64,000 nt of DNA from Hysterangium stoloniferum. Its lineage: Eukaryota; Basidiomycota; Agaricomycetes; Hysterangiales; Hysterangiaceae. The position numbers were made by a program, and so were the translations under genes. Location of the stretch: contig WHVD01000078.1 of assembly GCA_015178975.1 (NCBI GenBank), forward strand, positions 310,001 through 374,000, read 5' to 3'. A model generated the notes under the pieces. The model saw only the letters and a program-made list of their open reading frames with translations. It was not told where the DNA came from and did no database searches. Shown one piece after another: positions 47,786 to 60,293 of the stretch (its first letter is position 1; every line of letters starts with the position of its first letter).

Positions 47786-48675
47786 GCTATGCTACGGACC
47801 TCCTTAGGGATGACCGGGCTTCGCCGAAATCACGTGTGAGCCTCAGTATGCAGATTCCATAAATATTAATGTAACTGTTGAAACAAGGATGGCTAATGTA
47901 CTTGTACTTGAGTAAACAACTCAATTATGATAAAGGTACTCTCCATATGATGTATTTTGTCAGCAACTCTAAGCGTTCCTACGTGCTTCCAATAATACTA
48001 CCTCTGTTCTCACGGATATGACGTGCAGTCGAGAGCTAGGATTGTATGGAGACTCTGTCCAATACAGTTTCAAGTTTAGTTATCGGACCTGTACCTATCG
48101 ATATATTTCAATTTCGTTTCTCTCCCAAGTTGAGAAGTAGAAGAGGCGTTGGGACTACTTAGGGATCGACTGCTTAACTGCCGACAACTACATGCCTCGA
48201 ATCTTATCCTAGTTGAATTGTAATAAATTCAGCATGCCACCAGGGGGTTTTAGTGAGAGTGGGTACTTCCGCTTTGACCAGTGGCTCCCACCCCACACTA
48301 TCTGCTGGCTCTCCGGCAGTACTACTGTTTACATGTGTACTTCCTCTATCAAAATTGAAGGGAGTGTTTTGGGCCAGAAAGTATAAAAAAAAAGAGTTGA
48401 AGAGGAGACCGAGAAAATACAGTGAACTAGGGAGACTGTAATGAAATATGCTACAGTAGGCTTTAGTTAAATAACACATCATGAAAGTAACAGTAGTTAC
48501 ATACCTCAGTCAATACACATAATGGTTCAACTGAGGTATGGGATAGCAACTGTAGCAGTTAAATAGGTTGTTGCTAATATAAGCTTCAACCATTAGTATA
48601 CACATCAGGAACAACACGTCCTGGTATGGCTGTGTAAGCTTGACATAGACTTGACATAGGATTAGAGTGCAAGAG
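47786..48675. other. Intergenic upstream of the aminotransferase
   Basis: No gene. Near 48500-48545 an 11-bp inverted repeat (CATACCTCAGT / ACTGAGGTATG) could form a hairpin. A GC-richer segment at 48240-48370 has no identifiable content. Confidence 0.4.
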
Positions 48676-49162
48676 TGTCACGAATCGAATTTTACTCAAT
48701 AAAGTCGAATAAACAATCAAAGAATATTCAACAATATCGAATAAAGATGCCTCATTCGATGAAGTATTAATTCGTCCTGTTGATAAAGCGTGAGGCAAAG
48801 ATAGGACACAGAGGCTCATGAATAATTAAGTCAAAGAAGGACTCGGAAAAGTTTGACGATTATGTAATACAGTAATAATATAATATAATACAGGTTTTCT
48901 GACTTCCTTCGTTCCTATCATTGCCCTTATATACTATATATCATTTACCTATGATGATAATATGATATCAAAGTGAAATCATCAATGACATCAACCTGAG
49001 ACAAGTCGAAGATATTTGAGATTGTCAAAGATATTGTTGAAGAATAGTCAAATCGGAAGTCAAATCGGAAGTTGAGTTGGAAATCGAGTCGGAAAGTTGA
49101 AGGAATGTCAAAGAAATATAATATTGAATATTATTGAAATTTGAGCTTGTACGTTCGTGACA
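48676..49162 (-). mobile_element. Solo LTR, family D, best-kept copy
   Basis: 487 bp, TGTCACGAATCG ... GTTCGTGACA. The ends are a 9-bp inverted repeat (TGTCACGAA/TTCGTGACA), and the target duplication aagag is perfect (48671-48675 and 49163-49167). Carries GGGCAATGATAGG-type and TATATA promoter blocks. Confidence 0.88.
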
Positions 49163-49167
49163 AAGAG

Positions 49168-50730
49168 CCTATTTCAACAGAGACAATGAAGAAGAAGCTG
49201 AGCACAGTGCCTCTGGCAATACCATGATATACAAGTTTGACTGTTAAAACAGAAGGATAAAGTTACAAGAACTGCCACTTGCTGTTTTCGAGGAGACAAT
49301 GGTCGATAGAATTTGCCCCTTGAATTAGGATATGGCTCGCAGCCAGAGACAAATACATTTTCAGGAATATAAGAAACTATGTCGGGAGGACAATACACAA
49401 CTTGTGTCATTTGGGGAAATGGTAGTTGAGTATTGGAAATCAATCAAATTTTCAAGCATTTTCTGCATGGCAAAAGAGACTTACTGGAGGGTTTTTTGCA
49501 AGGTCTGGTTATGTGTGACAAGGTATTACAACTAGAATTGCTCAGTTGACATGAAAATGATAGTAAGTTGACTGAGGTACTGTGTATCGTACTGTAGGAG
49601 GATATCTGAAAACTATTAAGTATACCAAATTCTAATATACTCTAAAGACCATTTAAACATCTGGGATGTGATTCAAACATAATTTGGTTTTTAAAACTTT
49701 CAAAAAGTTTCAAACTCTCTCATACATTACAAACTAAAGAATCTTTCCAGACACAAGTAGACAATAAAAAAAATTAGTAGTTTGAAACACTAATACTTTT
49801 AAAAAATAGATACCTTTAGATAGTCCATTCCATGCATATGTATATCATTGGCACCTCTAAATACATATGTATTACTTCGGAATGGATCTGTTAATCTAAA
49901 CAGATTTCTACTTGGTTTGACATACCCAGAATATATAGGGGGTTTTACTTAATAAAGACAGCTGTGGTATGAAAAATTTCCAATAATATTTTACATATTT
50001 TACATGGAAATAACTACATTACAACTTTTAAAAAACAAAGTACTAATAAAAGTATTAGTAGGCATCTGTAAAGGGAAGGAAATTATATACAATGGAATTC
50101 GTTAAATAACTATGGGTTGTATAAGATGTAATATGGAGAACTATTTCTGATGGTTGTTTTTTGATGATATAATTGTTTCAGAATAGATATCACTATTTAA
50201 AGATGGAGTTTTGTAAAAATAAGACTTTTATTAGTAAGTATTTGAGATTATAGTAATTATAAACACCCTCCGTAGGTATTTATGGTGAAAGAACAATATG
50301 AGCGTGAAACTATTAGTGTGAAACATCATTAATGTAACATAGAAGAAAAAAATGACTTGCGGATCACATGGGTATTTTAGGGTGTTGTTGAAACCCCTGA
50401 TTGTATTACCTCATAGAAACATAGATATGAGCACACGTAGACACAGAGTGCAAAAAACTTTAAGTTTTTTTTTTCTCTTTCTGGTTTTCTCACTCTTTCT
50501 GGGGGCCAAAAAATGTTGAATTTCCAAACAAACTTTCAGGGCACCTGTGACCCATAACTGGGCTATAGGAAAGTGCTGTGACATGTTTCTTTTTCAAAAT
50601 AAGTAGATACTTCATCAATTTTGTATTGGAAATCACCAAAATAAAATAATATTACATTAGATCATCAAAACATGAGAACTGCTACATCTAGTATGCAGTT
50701 TCCTGGTGAAATATACCTTGTGCAACACTT
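49168..50730. other. AT-rich intergenic
   Basis: About 1.5 kb without a recognisable gene. Short frames (49174-49535) do not resemble a family. Ends at the Tc1 terminus. Confidence 0.4.
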
Positions 50731-51134
50731 TACAGTGACCCAAAAAAGCGTCTGGATGTTTGGTGAAATTGGAAAGATGGGTTTACAGCTCCAGAAATAA
50801 AATAGATAAAATTCTGAATAAATCAGAGGTAAGAGGTATACATATGACCTACATGATGACATAATAATGACATCATAGCTTTCCTTATCAGGAAAGTAGG
50901 AAATTAATAATGGACATGGTGCATCTGGACACTTTTTTTGCTCTTGTAATTAATTACTAGTTTTTACCAGTTTCAGTATTTAGTGTACCCCCCCTTGGCC
51001 TTTAGTACTGCAGCAACCCTTCTAGGCATGCTCTTGATCAATTTAAGGCATTTCTCCCTTGGAATACCCTCCCATTCCACCTCCACTCTCTCCCAGAGCT
51101 CCAATATGCTCTTGGGTGCCTCAGGGTATGTTCC
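50731..51134 (-). mobile_element. Tc1 transposon end, truncated by element C (copy 3)
   Basis: The terminus TACAGTGACCCAAAAAAGCG is typical of Tc1. The left arm, to about 50942, ends in an inward inverted box. The C-terminal transposase end follows on the minus strand (ILELWERVEVEWEGIPREKC, then PRRVAAVLKAKGGYTKY). The rest is absent because element C starts at 51135. Confidence 0.85.
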
Positions 51135-51565
51135 TGTTACGACCGTGTTGCAACCCTATCGGCCCCGAGGTTATCGCCACTTATCAACGATTCAAGTTAC
51201 TATTCGAGTCACCACTTCGGAAACCCTCGGCCCTGAAGCTGACGTATATTTTCGCGATGATCAAACTCCGTTTATGCCCACATCAAAATAACTCGTATTG
51301 TCTGGTTAAACTTTTGATACGTCCCTTTTACTATGTTGATCCGTTCAATCTTATGTTCACATATGCCTATCTATATTTGTAGTCCTTGAACTATTTCCTT
51401 TTATTGTAATTCCATTCTCAGTTATCATCGGCCTCCAAACTAATCATAAACCTCCCGTTCCTAGTCAAGCTTATTGTTAATACCATTTTCCGCCTTCCTC
51501 CCCGTTAGTATTTCCTAGATGCCTGTTACTTGTATATGAACTCGCTGTAGTTGTAGTTAATAGGC

Positions 51566-52702
51566 AATCAGAATATTGACTTAGAATCCCCCCATACGTC
51601 TGTAACAACCTCATACTAAGAATTTCCTCTTCTGCCTTCGCGTGCGCTCGCCCACTCCCGGCCCCGACCCCCTGGCCCAACACTCGACTTACCCTTCAGT
51701 CCCGATCGGTATCTCACCAAAAGGAACTCCCTGTTAGGATACACACACAGGCTGGGTTTCTGGAGAAACCCGCGGGATATCCGGTAGGACTTGGCTTCAG
51801 CTTATACTGCGCCCTTGCTAGATCGTGTTGTCCAATTTCTGACAGGCGGACGGGAATCCCGGGGAGTCCGGGCAGGGTTCGTGAGTCGTAAGTCGTAGGT
51901 TGTAGGTCGTGAGTCGTGAGTCGTGTTGGTTGAGAGAGATAGAATGCGCCGGAGCCCGTGGGCTCCGACTAGCTTAAGCGGTCTGATGAGAGTAAGGTTT
52001 AGAGAGGAAAATGCTATTAGATTACTGGGGGAATCTAAGCTAATTTTCTGACTGGATTGTATGTACAACATCTGCCAGTTTATATAGACCATGGAGTGAA
52101 TGAACATACTAATCTGGTAATAATGAAAACGAAACTAACAAAACATAAACGGGAATAGTAAACACCAAATTTGGTGTTAGGAATGGAATGGAACGGAGCG
52201 GAGTCCGAATCGTGACAAAGCATAACCCATAACGGGAAACGGAGCGGGAGCGGAGTCCTAATCGTGACAGGTCATTTGACTAAAACGGGAACGGGGCTCG
52301 GTTAGAGTGGTGACGGGATTCTGAGCGGGATCCGGTGACTGATACGTGGGACGAAGACGGACATAGACAGAGACGGAGTCCAGGGGAAGTCCGGTGACTG
52401 ATATGTGTCGTACTGAGGTCGAACGTAACGAGTCTTGACGTAACGGAGTCCGGGCAGGAAATCCTATAAACAGACGATTGGTGCTTGTAGCGTGTGGGGG
52501 CATACGAGTTAGTGCCTGGAGTCTGGCGGGATTGTCCAGTCGTAACACTCCCTAGGATTAGTCTTTGTCCGTCCGAAATTTAAGGACACCCTGTGGATAT
52601 TTGTGAGGGCGCAGCACATAAGCTGAAGCCGAGTCCTTCCGATTGGTCCCTGTCGGCCACCGACATTAGTCAGTTTTCAGTACTTAACAGTATATTCTGA
52701 TT
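51566..52702 (+). promoter_or_regulatory. Element C self-primer pair
   Basis: AATCAGAATAT at 51566-51576 inside the LTR is the exact complement of ATATTCTGATT at 52692-52702, which begins 3 nt after the LTR end. A TATAT block lies 33 nt upstream, at 51533. Confidence 0.7.
51732..52547 (-). mobile_element. Solo LTR, family A, inside the element C 5' LTR
   Basis: 816 bp, TGTTAGGATACAC ... GTCGTAACA, with a perfect 5-bp duplication ctccc (51727-51731 and 52548-52552). The element C 3' LTR shows the empty site (ctcct followed by taggattag). CpG-rich, so family A was active after element C arrived. Confidence 0.92.
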
Positions 52703-54012
52703 TCACACTAGCATTTTCCACTTTAATCATGCCTCCAAGGAAAAATGCCAAGCCAAGCGGTGAAGCAGAATCTTCCACTCTCAAGTCTCCTTTCCTGTAT
52801 ACAGCCTGAGCTACTCAGAGAACCCCGCTACCAGAAACCTCTGAAGAATCTCACTTTGTGGAGATTACTGGCGATGCTGAAGAAGTAACTGAAGCAACCG
52901 AACCCAAAGCAACTGAAGAGATTAACAATCAACCAGTTCCGGAACTCGAACCCGAGGATGGCGACCAACCTGAGGCTAGTGGTTCCAAGTCCGCAAAAAA
53001 GAAACCAGCTCTCGACCCTGAAGAGACATGGGAATTGTTCTCAGGTACCCTAGGATCCCTTAACAAATTCCTTAAAAGCAATATCAAGGAAAAAGAACCT
53101 GGGCAAACCCAAGTCAACAAACCCAAACCATTCACTGGCTCAAACCCGAAGAAATTACTGACATTTCTTATGCAATGTCGATTCAATTTTCGGGACCGCC
53201 CGGCTGCATTCGCAATGGATGACCTAAAGGTAAACTTTGCACTCTCATACCTTAAGGATTCCGCAGCAGCCTGGTTTGAACCTGCATTCTCTGGCCTCAC
53301 CTCCGAAGATCCCGATTGGCTTCACCATTGGGATGCCTTTGTAGAGGAACTTGAAACAAATTTCGGTCCCTATGACCAAACCGGCAATGCTGAAACTGCG
53401 CTTTCTAATCTCAAAATGAAAGACACCCAGCGCATCACCGACTACATCGTCCAGTTCAACAACCTCGCCGTGCGTTGCGACTGGGGCGATTTGGCCCTCT
53501 GATACCAGTTTTACTCCGGCCTCCCGTCTCGCCTCAAAGACGAAGTTTCCAAAGGAGAGACCGGCAAGCTGAAGACCCTCCCTCTCATGCGTCTGAAAGC
53601 CCAAAATGCAGATGCCCGATATTGGGAACGATGTTTGGAAATTAGTCGTGAAAACCCCTCAGACAAGAAATCGTCGGACAATAAAAATGCCAACAAGTCT
53701 GGTAATCAAAACACCAACAACAGTGGCAACTCAAATTCCGATAAGGAGTCCAAAAACAAAGGGGCAAACGACAAAAAAGGCAAGGGAAAACAGTCGAATA
53801 AGTCTCAAGACAAAGACAAACCTGACTTAACTGGCAAACTCGGCTCCGATGGCAAGCTTCTACCACAGGAAAAGCAATGCCGAATGGACAACAACCTTTG
53901 TTTGTTGTGTGCAGATCCAGGACACCGAGTCGCTGCCTGCCCAAAGGCCACAAAAGCCCGATCAGCCACTACAGCCACGACCTCCCAACCAGCTAAGCCG
54001 GCTGCTGAGTCG

Positions 54013-54059
54013 AAAAAAGATTAAGCAACTCTCTGGATTCCATGCGGTTGGAGAGTTGC
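54013..54059 (+). promoter_or_regulatory. Gag-end A-run and hairpin of element C
   Basis: AAAAAAG at 54013-54019, then GCAACTCTC (54025-54033) pairing perfectly with GAGAGTTGC (54051-54059). The same layout occurs in elements A and B. Many Ty3 elements recode between gag and pol, so this is a candidate recoding signal. Confidence 0.6.
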
Positions 54060-57000
54060 GTTGAATCTCCTCGCACACCGGAAAATTGTCACCTTAACGC
54101 ATCCGCCTTGTATGATCCTAATTCCTTGTTCATAAATCTTACTTCGGAACCTCTCGGGAGTCTCACCTTTCGAGCCTCATAGATTCAGGTTCAACCCATT
54201 GTTTTATAGATACAAGTTTTTCCCGAAAAAATCAGTTAAAAACCTATGCAATAGACCCAATTCTGCTTCGACTCTTTGATGGTACCTCAAACTCCGTAAT
54301 CTCGCAAACCTGCAAACTCCGACTTCGGTTCCCATGTGGAACTTTTCAGACAGTTACGTTCTTTGTAACACAGTTGGACCCGAGTCGCTCCGTGGTTCTA
54401 GGACATAACTGGATCACCTGCTACAATCCATTGATTGATTGGGTATTGGGCAGTATCCATTTTCGAACCCCATCAGCACCCGATACGACTGGTCCATTTC
54501 TGCCTGTTTCAGCAAATATGGCCTCTACAGCACCGCTGGCCCTCGTGGCAAATCCGAGCTCTCCGCCGCCCGTCTCTCTAATAAATGCTGCAGCTTTTAT
54601 GAGAGCCATCAAGTTGGATGGCTCCCGAGCATTTACAGTCAATCTCAAAGTTGACGAAGTCACCGGTCGCTTTGCATCCCGGTGGCTGAACTGATCGCAG
54701 ATTTGGAAGGTGTTCCCAAAAAATACCATGAATTTGCAGATGTCTTCAGTAAACAAAAAGCCGATCGACTTGCCCCTCACAGGCCTTACAATTTGAAAAT
54801 TGATATTGAAGATGGTTCACATCCGCCCCTAGGCCCAGTTTATCCTCTCTCACAGTCCGAATTATTGGCTATCCGAGATTTCTTGGATGAACATTTGGCT
54901 ATAGGTTTTATCCGACCCTCAAAGTCTCCTTATGGAGCCCCTGTCCTATTCGTTCGGAAAAAAGACGATTCCCTTCGGCTTTGCGTTGACTTTTGAGGAC
55001 TAAATGCGATCACTCGAAAAGATAAGTACCCGTTACCACTAATCTCCAATCTACTTGATGCCCCTTGGAAGGCCCGAATTTATACAAAGATAGATCTCAA
55101 GCACGCCTATCATTTGGTTCGGATCGCCGAAGGCGACGAATGGAAAACAGCTTTTCGCACTCGCTATGGCTCCTTTGAATGGTTAGTGATGCCTTTCGGC
55201 CTCACCAACGCTCCATCAGTCTTTCAACATTTTATCAACGACGTCTTTTCCGACCTCCTCGACGTTTTTGTCATTGTGTACTTAGACAACATCCTCATAT
55301 TCTCCGAAGATCCTAGACTTCATGACAAACATGTTCGTGAAGTTCTCCGAAGACTCCGAAAACATGGTCTTTTTGTGAATGGTAAAAAATGTTCTTTTGA
55401 TGTCGACACAGTTGAATACTTAGGTTTCATGATGGGACCTGACGGTCTCCACACGGACGACACTAAAATTCAAGTCATTCAAGATTGGCTGGAACCCCGA
55501 AAGGTTAAAGACATTCAGTCCTTTTTAGGCTTTGCCAATTTTTATCGTCGTTTCATTCACAACTACACAGTTAATCCGCATAATTGCAAGCCTATGTTTT
55601 CATCGGAACAACTGTCCGCGTCTATCCGAGCCACTTACCTCATTCATCCAGTCTTGCGAAGTGTTATCCTTATGGATGCCGAAAAGTTACATCAAGACAT
55701 ACTATCGGCAATTCCATTAGACCCAGTCACCAAAGCACACCTCGATAACCCATCCGACCCCGATCAACCCCGATGGTCATTAGACTCACAAGGTTTTATT
55801 AGATTTGACAATCGCATTTATGTACCGGACTCCGACACCCTTTGGCTGCGAATCCTACAGCATAAGCATGACCACCCAGTCTCGGGACATTTCGGCCTCA
55901 ATAAGACCCTCTCACTCATTAGAAGAGAATATACATGGCCCGGCATCCGAGATTTCGTTAAGCACTATTGTAAATCTTGTACTACGTGTTTACGCTCTAA
56001 ATCACAGTGACACAAACCATATGGCCTACTCAAACAATTACCGATACCGGAAAAACCCTGGAACTCAATTTCTATGGATTTCATTGAGCACCTACCGGCA
56101 TCCAAAGGTCACACAGCAATCCTAGTTGTTGTGGATCAGCTTACGAAACAAAGTATTTTTATTCCAACATATGACACGATAACATCAGTACAGTTAGCCA
56201 AACTATTCATCACCCATGTATTTTCCAAGCATGGCGTTCCATCACATGTCACATCCGATTGTGGATCCAAGTTTGTCTCTCACTTCTTTAGGTCACTCGG
56301 AAAAGCACTAGACATGAAGTTACATTTCACTTCAGGCTATCACCCAGAAGGCGATGGCCAAACCGAATGCATGAATCAAACCTTGGAACAATACATCTGT
56401 GTCTATTGCAACTATCAACAAGACAATTGGAAATCACTACCACCGCTAGCCGAATTCGCATATAACAATGCACTGAATGCCACCACTGGCATTTCACCTT
56501 TCTTTGCAAATCAAGGCTACAACCCCAACATCGCAATCCACCCAGAACGCAATCCCGCATCCACCCATGCTCAAGACTTTGTTATAAACCTTGACGAGCT
56601 ACATCAAGAACTTCGTAAAATTATCGCAATGGCTCAAGAACGATACCAACGGTCTGCAGATAAGAACCGACTTCTGCCCCCTGACTTCAAGATCGGAGAC
56701 TGAGTATTCATTAAAGCTGAGTTCTTCCAAACTACTAGACCTTCTAAGAAGCTCTCTGAAAAATATTTAGGTCCTTTTGAAGTTATAGCACAAGCAGGCA
56801 CGCTTTCATGGACGCGTCGGCTCCCCGACAACATGTGTGCAGTACACCCGGTATTTCATGTATCTATGTTAGGACCTTGTGTTCCTAACAGTATACCGGA
56901 TCGCATACAACCACCACCTCCACCCATGATTATTGATGGGGAACCCGAATTCGAGATATCAGAGATCCTAGACTCAAAAATCGACAATCGCCGATGCTCA

Positions 57001-57239
57001 TGCAAATTACTTTATTTGGTCAAATGGGCTGGCTATGAAGGTACAGATGAAGAAACTTCATGGATCCTAGCTACCAAGCTCGGTAATGTCTCGGAAATCG
57101 TTTTAGGGTTTCACTAAGCTTATCCGAACAAACCCGGTCCTCTCAATTTTTTATAAGTCTATCACACGGTATCCGACCTTTTCCTGACTATGCACTTATG
57201 ATTTTCACGCTATGTTTTTGTTTGTTTTTAAAACCGATA

Positions 57240-58213
57240 TATTTTTGCTATCTAAGTTTCTTCTTCTACAACTTCACCTTCCTCTCCGGCCTCTGAACCT
57301 CCCGCACTGACAGCCACCGATACCGCATCACCGACCTTTTCCGACACCCCAATCTCGTGCCCAATTCCATCGCAACTTGAGACTTCCAAGTATTGCTCAA
57401 GCTGACCTCCAAGAGACTCGATCACACTGGTCTGCTTCTCCAGCCCGACGCCCAAAAGCCACAACTGCTCGGTCATGAGCCCTTGTTGTCACAGTGTCTC
57501 GAATTGGAACCGAGTCATCTCCGAGAAGTATGTCCACATAAGGCGGTTTTGCTCTTCTAGAGCATCGGCCTGTCGCTCCTGGAACGATCCATCGGCCCCC
57601 GGGAAGACACATCCAAGCTTCTGATCGGCACACTCTTGACAAGTGCGGCCCCAACCATTGGCCCGAGGATGGCAAGTTCGACCCTGTTTCATGCACCGGT
57701 TGCACTTAGGGTCGTTTTCGGGCCCCGCCTTAGGGGCTTGTTTTTGTTTCTATAAGAAAATTGTTAGAAAGGTTTTCCTTTTAGAAAACCAAACCCACCT
57801 TGGGGCTCGATGGCCCCGGTGCATCCTCCTTGTCCTCCTCTTCCTCTTCGTCATCAGACTCCAAAGGCGTTGCAGCCTTGTGCTGAGATATGAGTCAGTT
57901 AAGGTTCACATAAACATCCGAGCCGACTTACCTTCCCCTCCCGTTTCTTTTTCGCCGTTTCCTCTCGCACCCGATCAGCCTCCTGCTGCTTTTTCTTCGC
58001 AAGCACCGCATCCCAGTGCTTGCGCGTGGCCTCTTTCTTCTCCTCAGCCTCGATGGCCGCCAACTCCTCCTTCTCCTTCTGCTCCTCCTCTTCACGCACC
58101 TTTTTCTTCTGCTTGAGTACACGATGACATTCCTGCGCGTTCGCTGGTCCACTCGGGACCGACATAGGAGCAACTGTTAGCCGAACCAGGAAAGGTTTCG
58201 ATCCTGAACCCAT
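57240..58213 (-). mobile_element. Antisense reading region of element C, with Zn2Cys6-like cysteines
   Basis: Reads opposite to gag-pol, between chromodomain and 3' LTR. From the ATG at 58213: MGSGSKPFLVRLTVAP, then a Glu/Lys/Arg-rich predicted coiled coil (to about 57930). A separate block near 57605-57705 has six cysteines spaced C-x2-C-x6-C-x10-C-x2-C-x6-C, which fits the fungal Zn2Cys6 pattern. A Leu- and acid-rich block (to 57252) lies beyond. Short gaps between blocks look like introns. A Zn2Cys6 cluster suggests DNA binding, but that is inference. Element B has a matching but more eroded region. Confidence 0.62.
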
Positions 58214-59099
58214 GGTCATGGAAGTTAAGGGAAGAGAAGTGATTTTCAAGTGCCAGGACCCCTCAAATTTTTATATGTAAAATTTTGCCGAGTCACATGA
58301 TGTTTTGACACACCCAGCCGTACCCGACAAGCTTTTATGTATGGGATCTAGATTTTCGGCCTCCTTGGGATTTCGGCCAAAAGGGGAGATACTGTTACGA
58401 CTGTGTCGCAACCCTATCGGCCCCGAGGTTATCACCACTTATCAATGATTCAAGTTACTATTCGAGTCACCACTTCGGAAACCCTCGGCCCCGAAGCTGA
58501 CGTATGTTTTCGCGATGATCAAACTCCGTTTATGCCCACGTCAAAATAACTCATATTGTCTGGTTAAACTTTTGATACGTCCCTTTTACTATGTTGATCT
58601 GTTCAATCTTATGTTTCACATATGCCTATCTATATTTGTAGTCCTTGAACTATTTCCTTTTATTGTAATTCCGTTCTCGGTTATCATCGGCCTCCGAACT
58701 AATCATAAACCTCCCATTCCTAGTCAAGCTTATTGTTAACACCGTTTTCCACCTTCCTCCCTATTTCCTAGACACCTGTTACTTGTATATGAACTCACTG
58801 TAGTTGTAGTTAATAGGCAATCAGAATATCGACTTAGAATCCCCCCATACGTCTGTAACAACCTCATACTAAGAATTTCCTCTTCCGCCTTCGCGTGCGC
58901 TCGCCCACTCCTGGCCCCGACCCCCTGGCCTGACACTCGACTTACCCTTCGGTCCTGATCGGTATCTCACCGAAAGGAACTCCTTAGGATTAGTCTTCGT
59001 CCGTCCGAAATTTAAGGACACCCTGCGGATATTTGTGAGGGCGCAGCACATAAGCTGAAGCCGAGTCCTTCTGATCGGTCCCTGTCGGCCACCGACATT

Positions 59100-59242
59100 A
59101 TTACAGGACCGAAGGGTAAGTCGAGTGTCAGGCCAGGGGGTCAGGGCCAGGAGTGGGTGAGCGCACGCGAAGGCGGAAGAGGAAATTCTTAGTATGAGGT
59201 TGTTACAGACGTATGGGGGGATTCTAAGTCGATATTCTGAAA
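59100..59242 (-). repeat. Inverted LTR C segment at the element C border
   Basis: 59106-59240 is the reverse complement of 58826-58960, with about one mismatch by eye. It makes a large inverted repeat with a spacer of about 145 bp, and it replaces the last 20-odd bases of the 3' LTR. Confidence 0.85.
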
Positions 59243-59944
59243 ACCCACCGGACTCCACCAGACCTCCTGCACATCAAGCCTGTCTATACCTGACACTATC
59301 TTGTGCACCAAGTCACCGGACTCTGACCGGACTTCCGGAACCCCTCTAACTGAGCCCTGCTCCAGTTATGGTTAAATGATCTGTCATGATTCATTCTCCG
59401 CTCCCGTTCCATTCCATCCCTAATTCCCAGTTTAGTATTTACTTGTTTCGTTTTATGTTTAATAGTTCTGCCTCTCATTAATACCAGATTTGGTATTATT
59501 ACATTTCACAGTCTATATAAGTCTGTTATATTCATGTACTTAGAATCCAGTTTCAATCTCGAACTAGTTTTCCCCTGAACAAGTTTGATCCTTGAACAGT
59601 CTCTAGTCCTCTTGTCTGTCTGCACACTCGATTCCCAGAACTCCCACGGGAACTCCGGAATCTATATCTTCCTGTATGCATTCTGTCAGCTCGAAATATG
59701 GACACCCGAATGAGTGTACGAGGGTGCAGCCTATAAGCTGAAGCCAAGTCCATCTCAGTCGTTCACCATACTTTCTGGTAATTATTCTGATACCACCGTT
59801 CCTTGTACTAATATCCCCGGACCGTTCCCGGGACCTATTACCCGGGGAGTCTGTGGGACAATTCCCGGAAGCAAGTGTGTGTTCGGAATAGTTACCGGAA
59901 ACCTCCGCAGGACTATCCGTGGAGCTTTGTTCGGGAACTTAACA
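59243..59944 (+). mobile_element. LTR, family A3
   Basis: Lacks the first few bases, then AAAACCCACCGGACTCC through to GGGAACTTAACA. It contains a TATATAAG promoter block and the conserved box CCTATAAGCTGAAGCC (near 59731). About 700 bp. Confidence 0.7.
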
Positions 59945-60293
59945 CAGAAAACCTTTTTATTTGCATGAAAACATTTTACACATGCCTCTAAGTCTCTTTA
60001 TACATATGTAATTCAGCCTGGGTCATTTTCTGAGTATTCGTTTAGGCTGCTTCTGAAACAAAACATCCTTACACATTCCCTCTGCTTTTCACTTCTGAGC
60101 TGGTCTGATTTTTAGTCTATTCAGAGAGAAAATGTGAGATTCTTGAGTGTTTGGTTCACTGCCTTCACTAAACCCACATTACATGAAAGTATGAGCATTC
60201 ATCTATATCATATTTTGAAATTGATACTCAAATACCTGATATTCAGTCTCCATTGGTTCAGGAATATCACATTCATTCCAAGAGTGATGAATA
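59945..60293. other. Unassigned stretch
   Basis: Follows an A3 LTR but does not look like a gag leader. No gene seen. Confidence 0.35.

Larger units (their letters stand above)
51135..59099 (+). mobile_element. Ty3 chromovirus, element C, younger
   Basis: 5' LTR 51135-52689 (about 735 bp without the nested solo LTR) and 3' LTR from 58393, whose outer end is replaced by an inverted LTR piece. Gag from the ATG at 52729 to about 54024, with knuckle CLLCADPGHRVAAC; protease; RT ([15 protein letters not shown]); integrase with its His/Cys zinc part ([10 protein letters not shown]) and core (MDFIEHLPAS); and a chromodomain (KLLYLVKWAGYEGTDEETSW) ending near 57117. An antisense reading region and a purine tract (AAAAGGGGAGA) before the 3' LTR follow. 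CpG-rich, and the LTRs are similar apart from scattered transitions, so clearly younger than element B. Not whole: several breaks. Confidence 0.9.
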
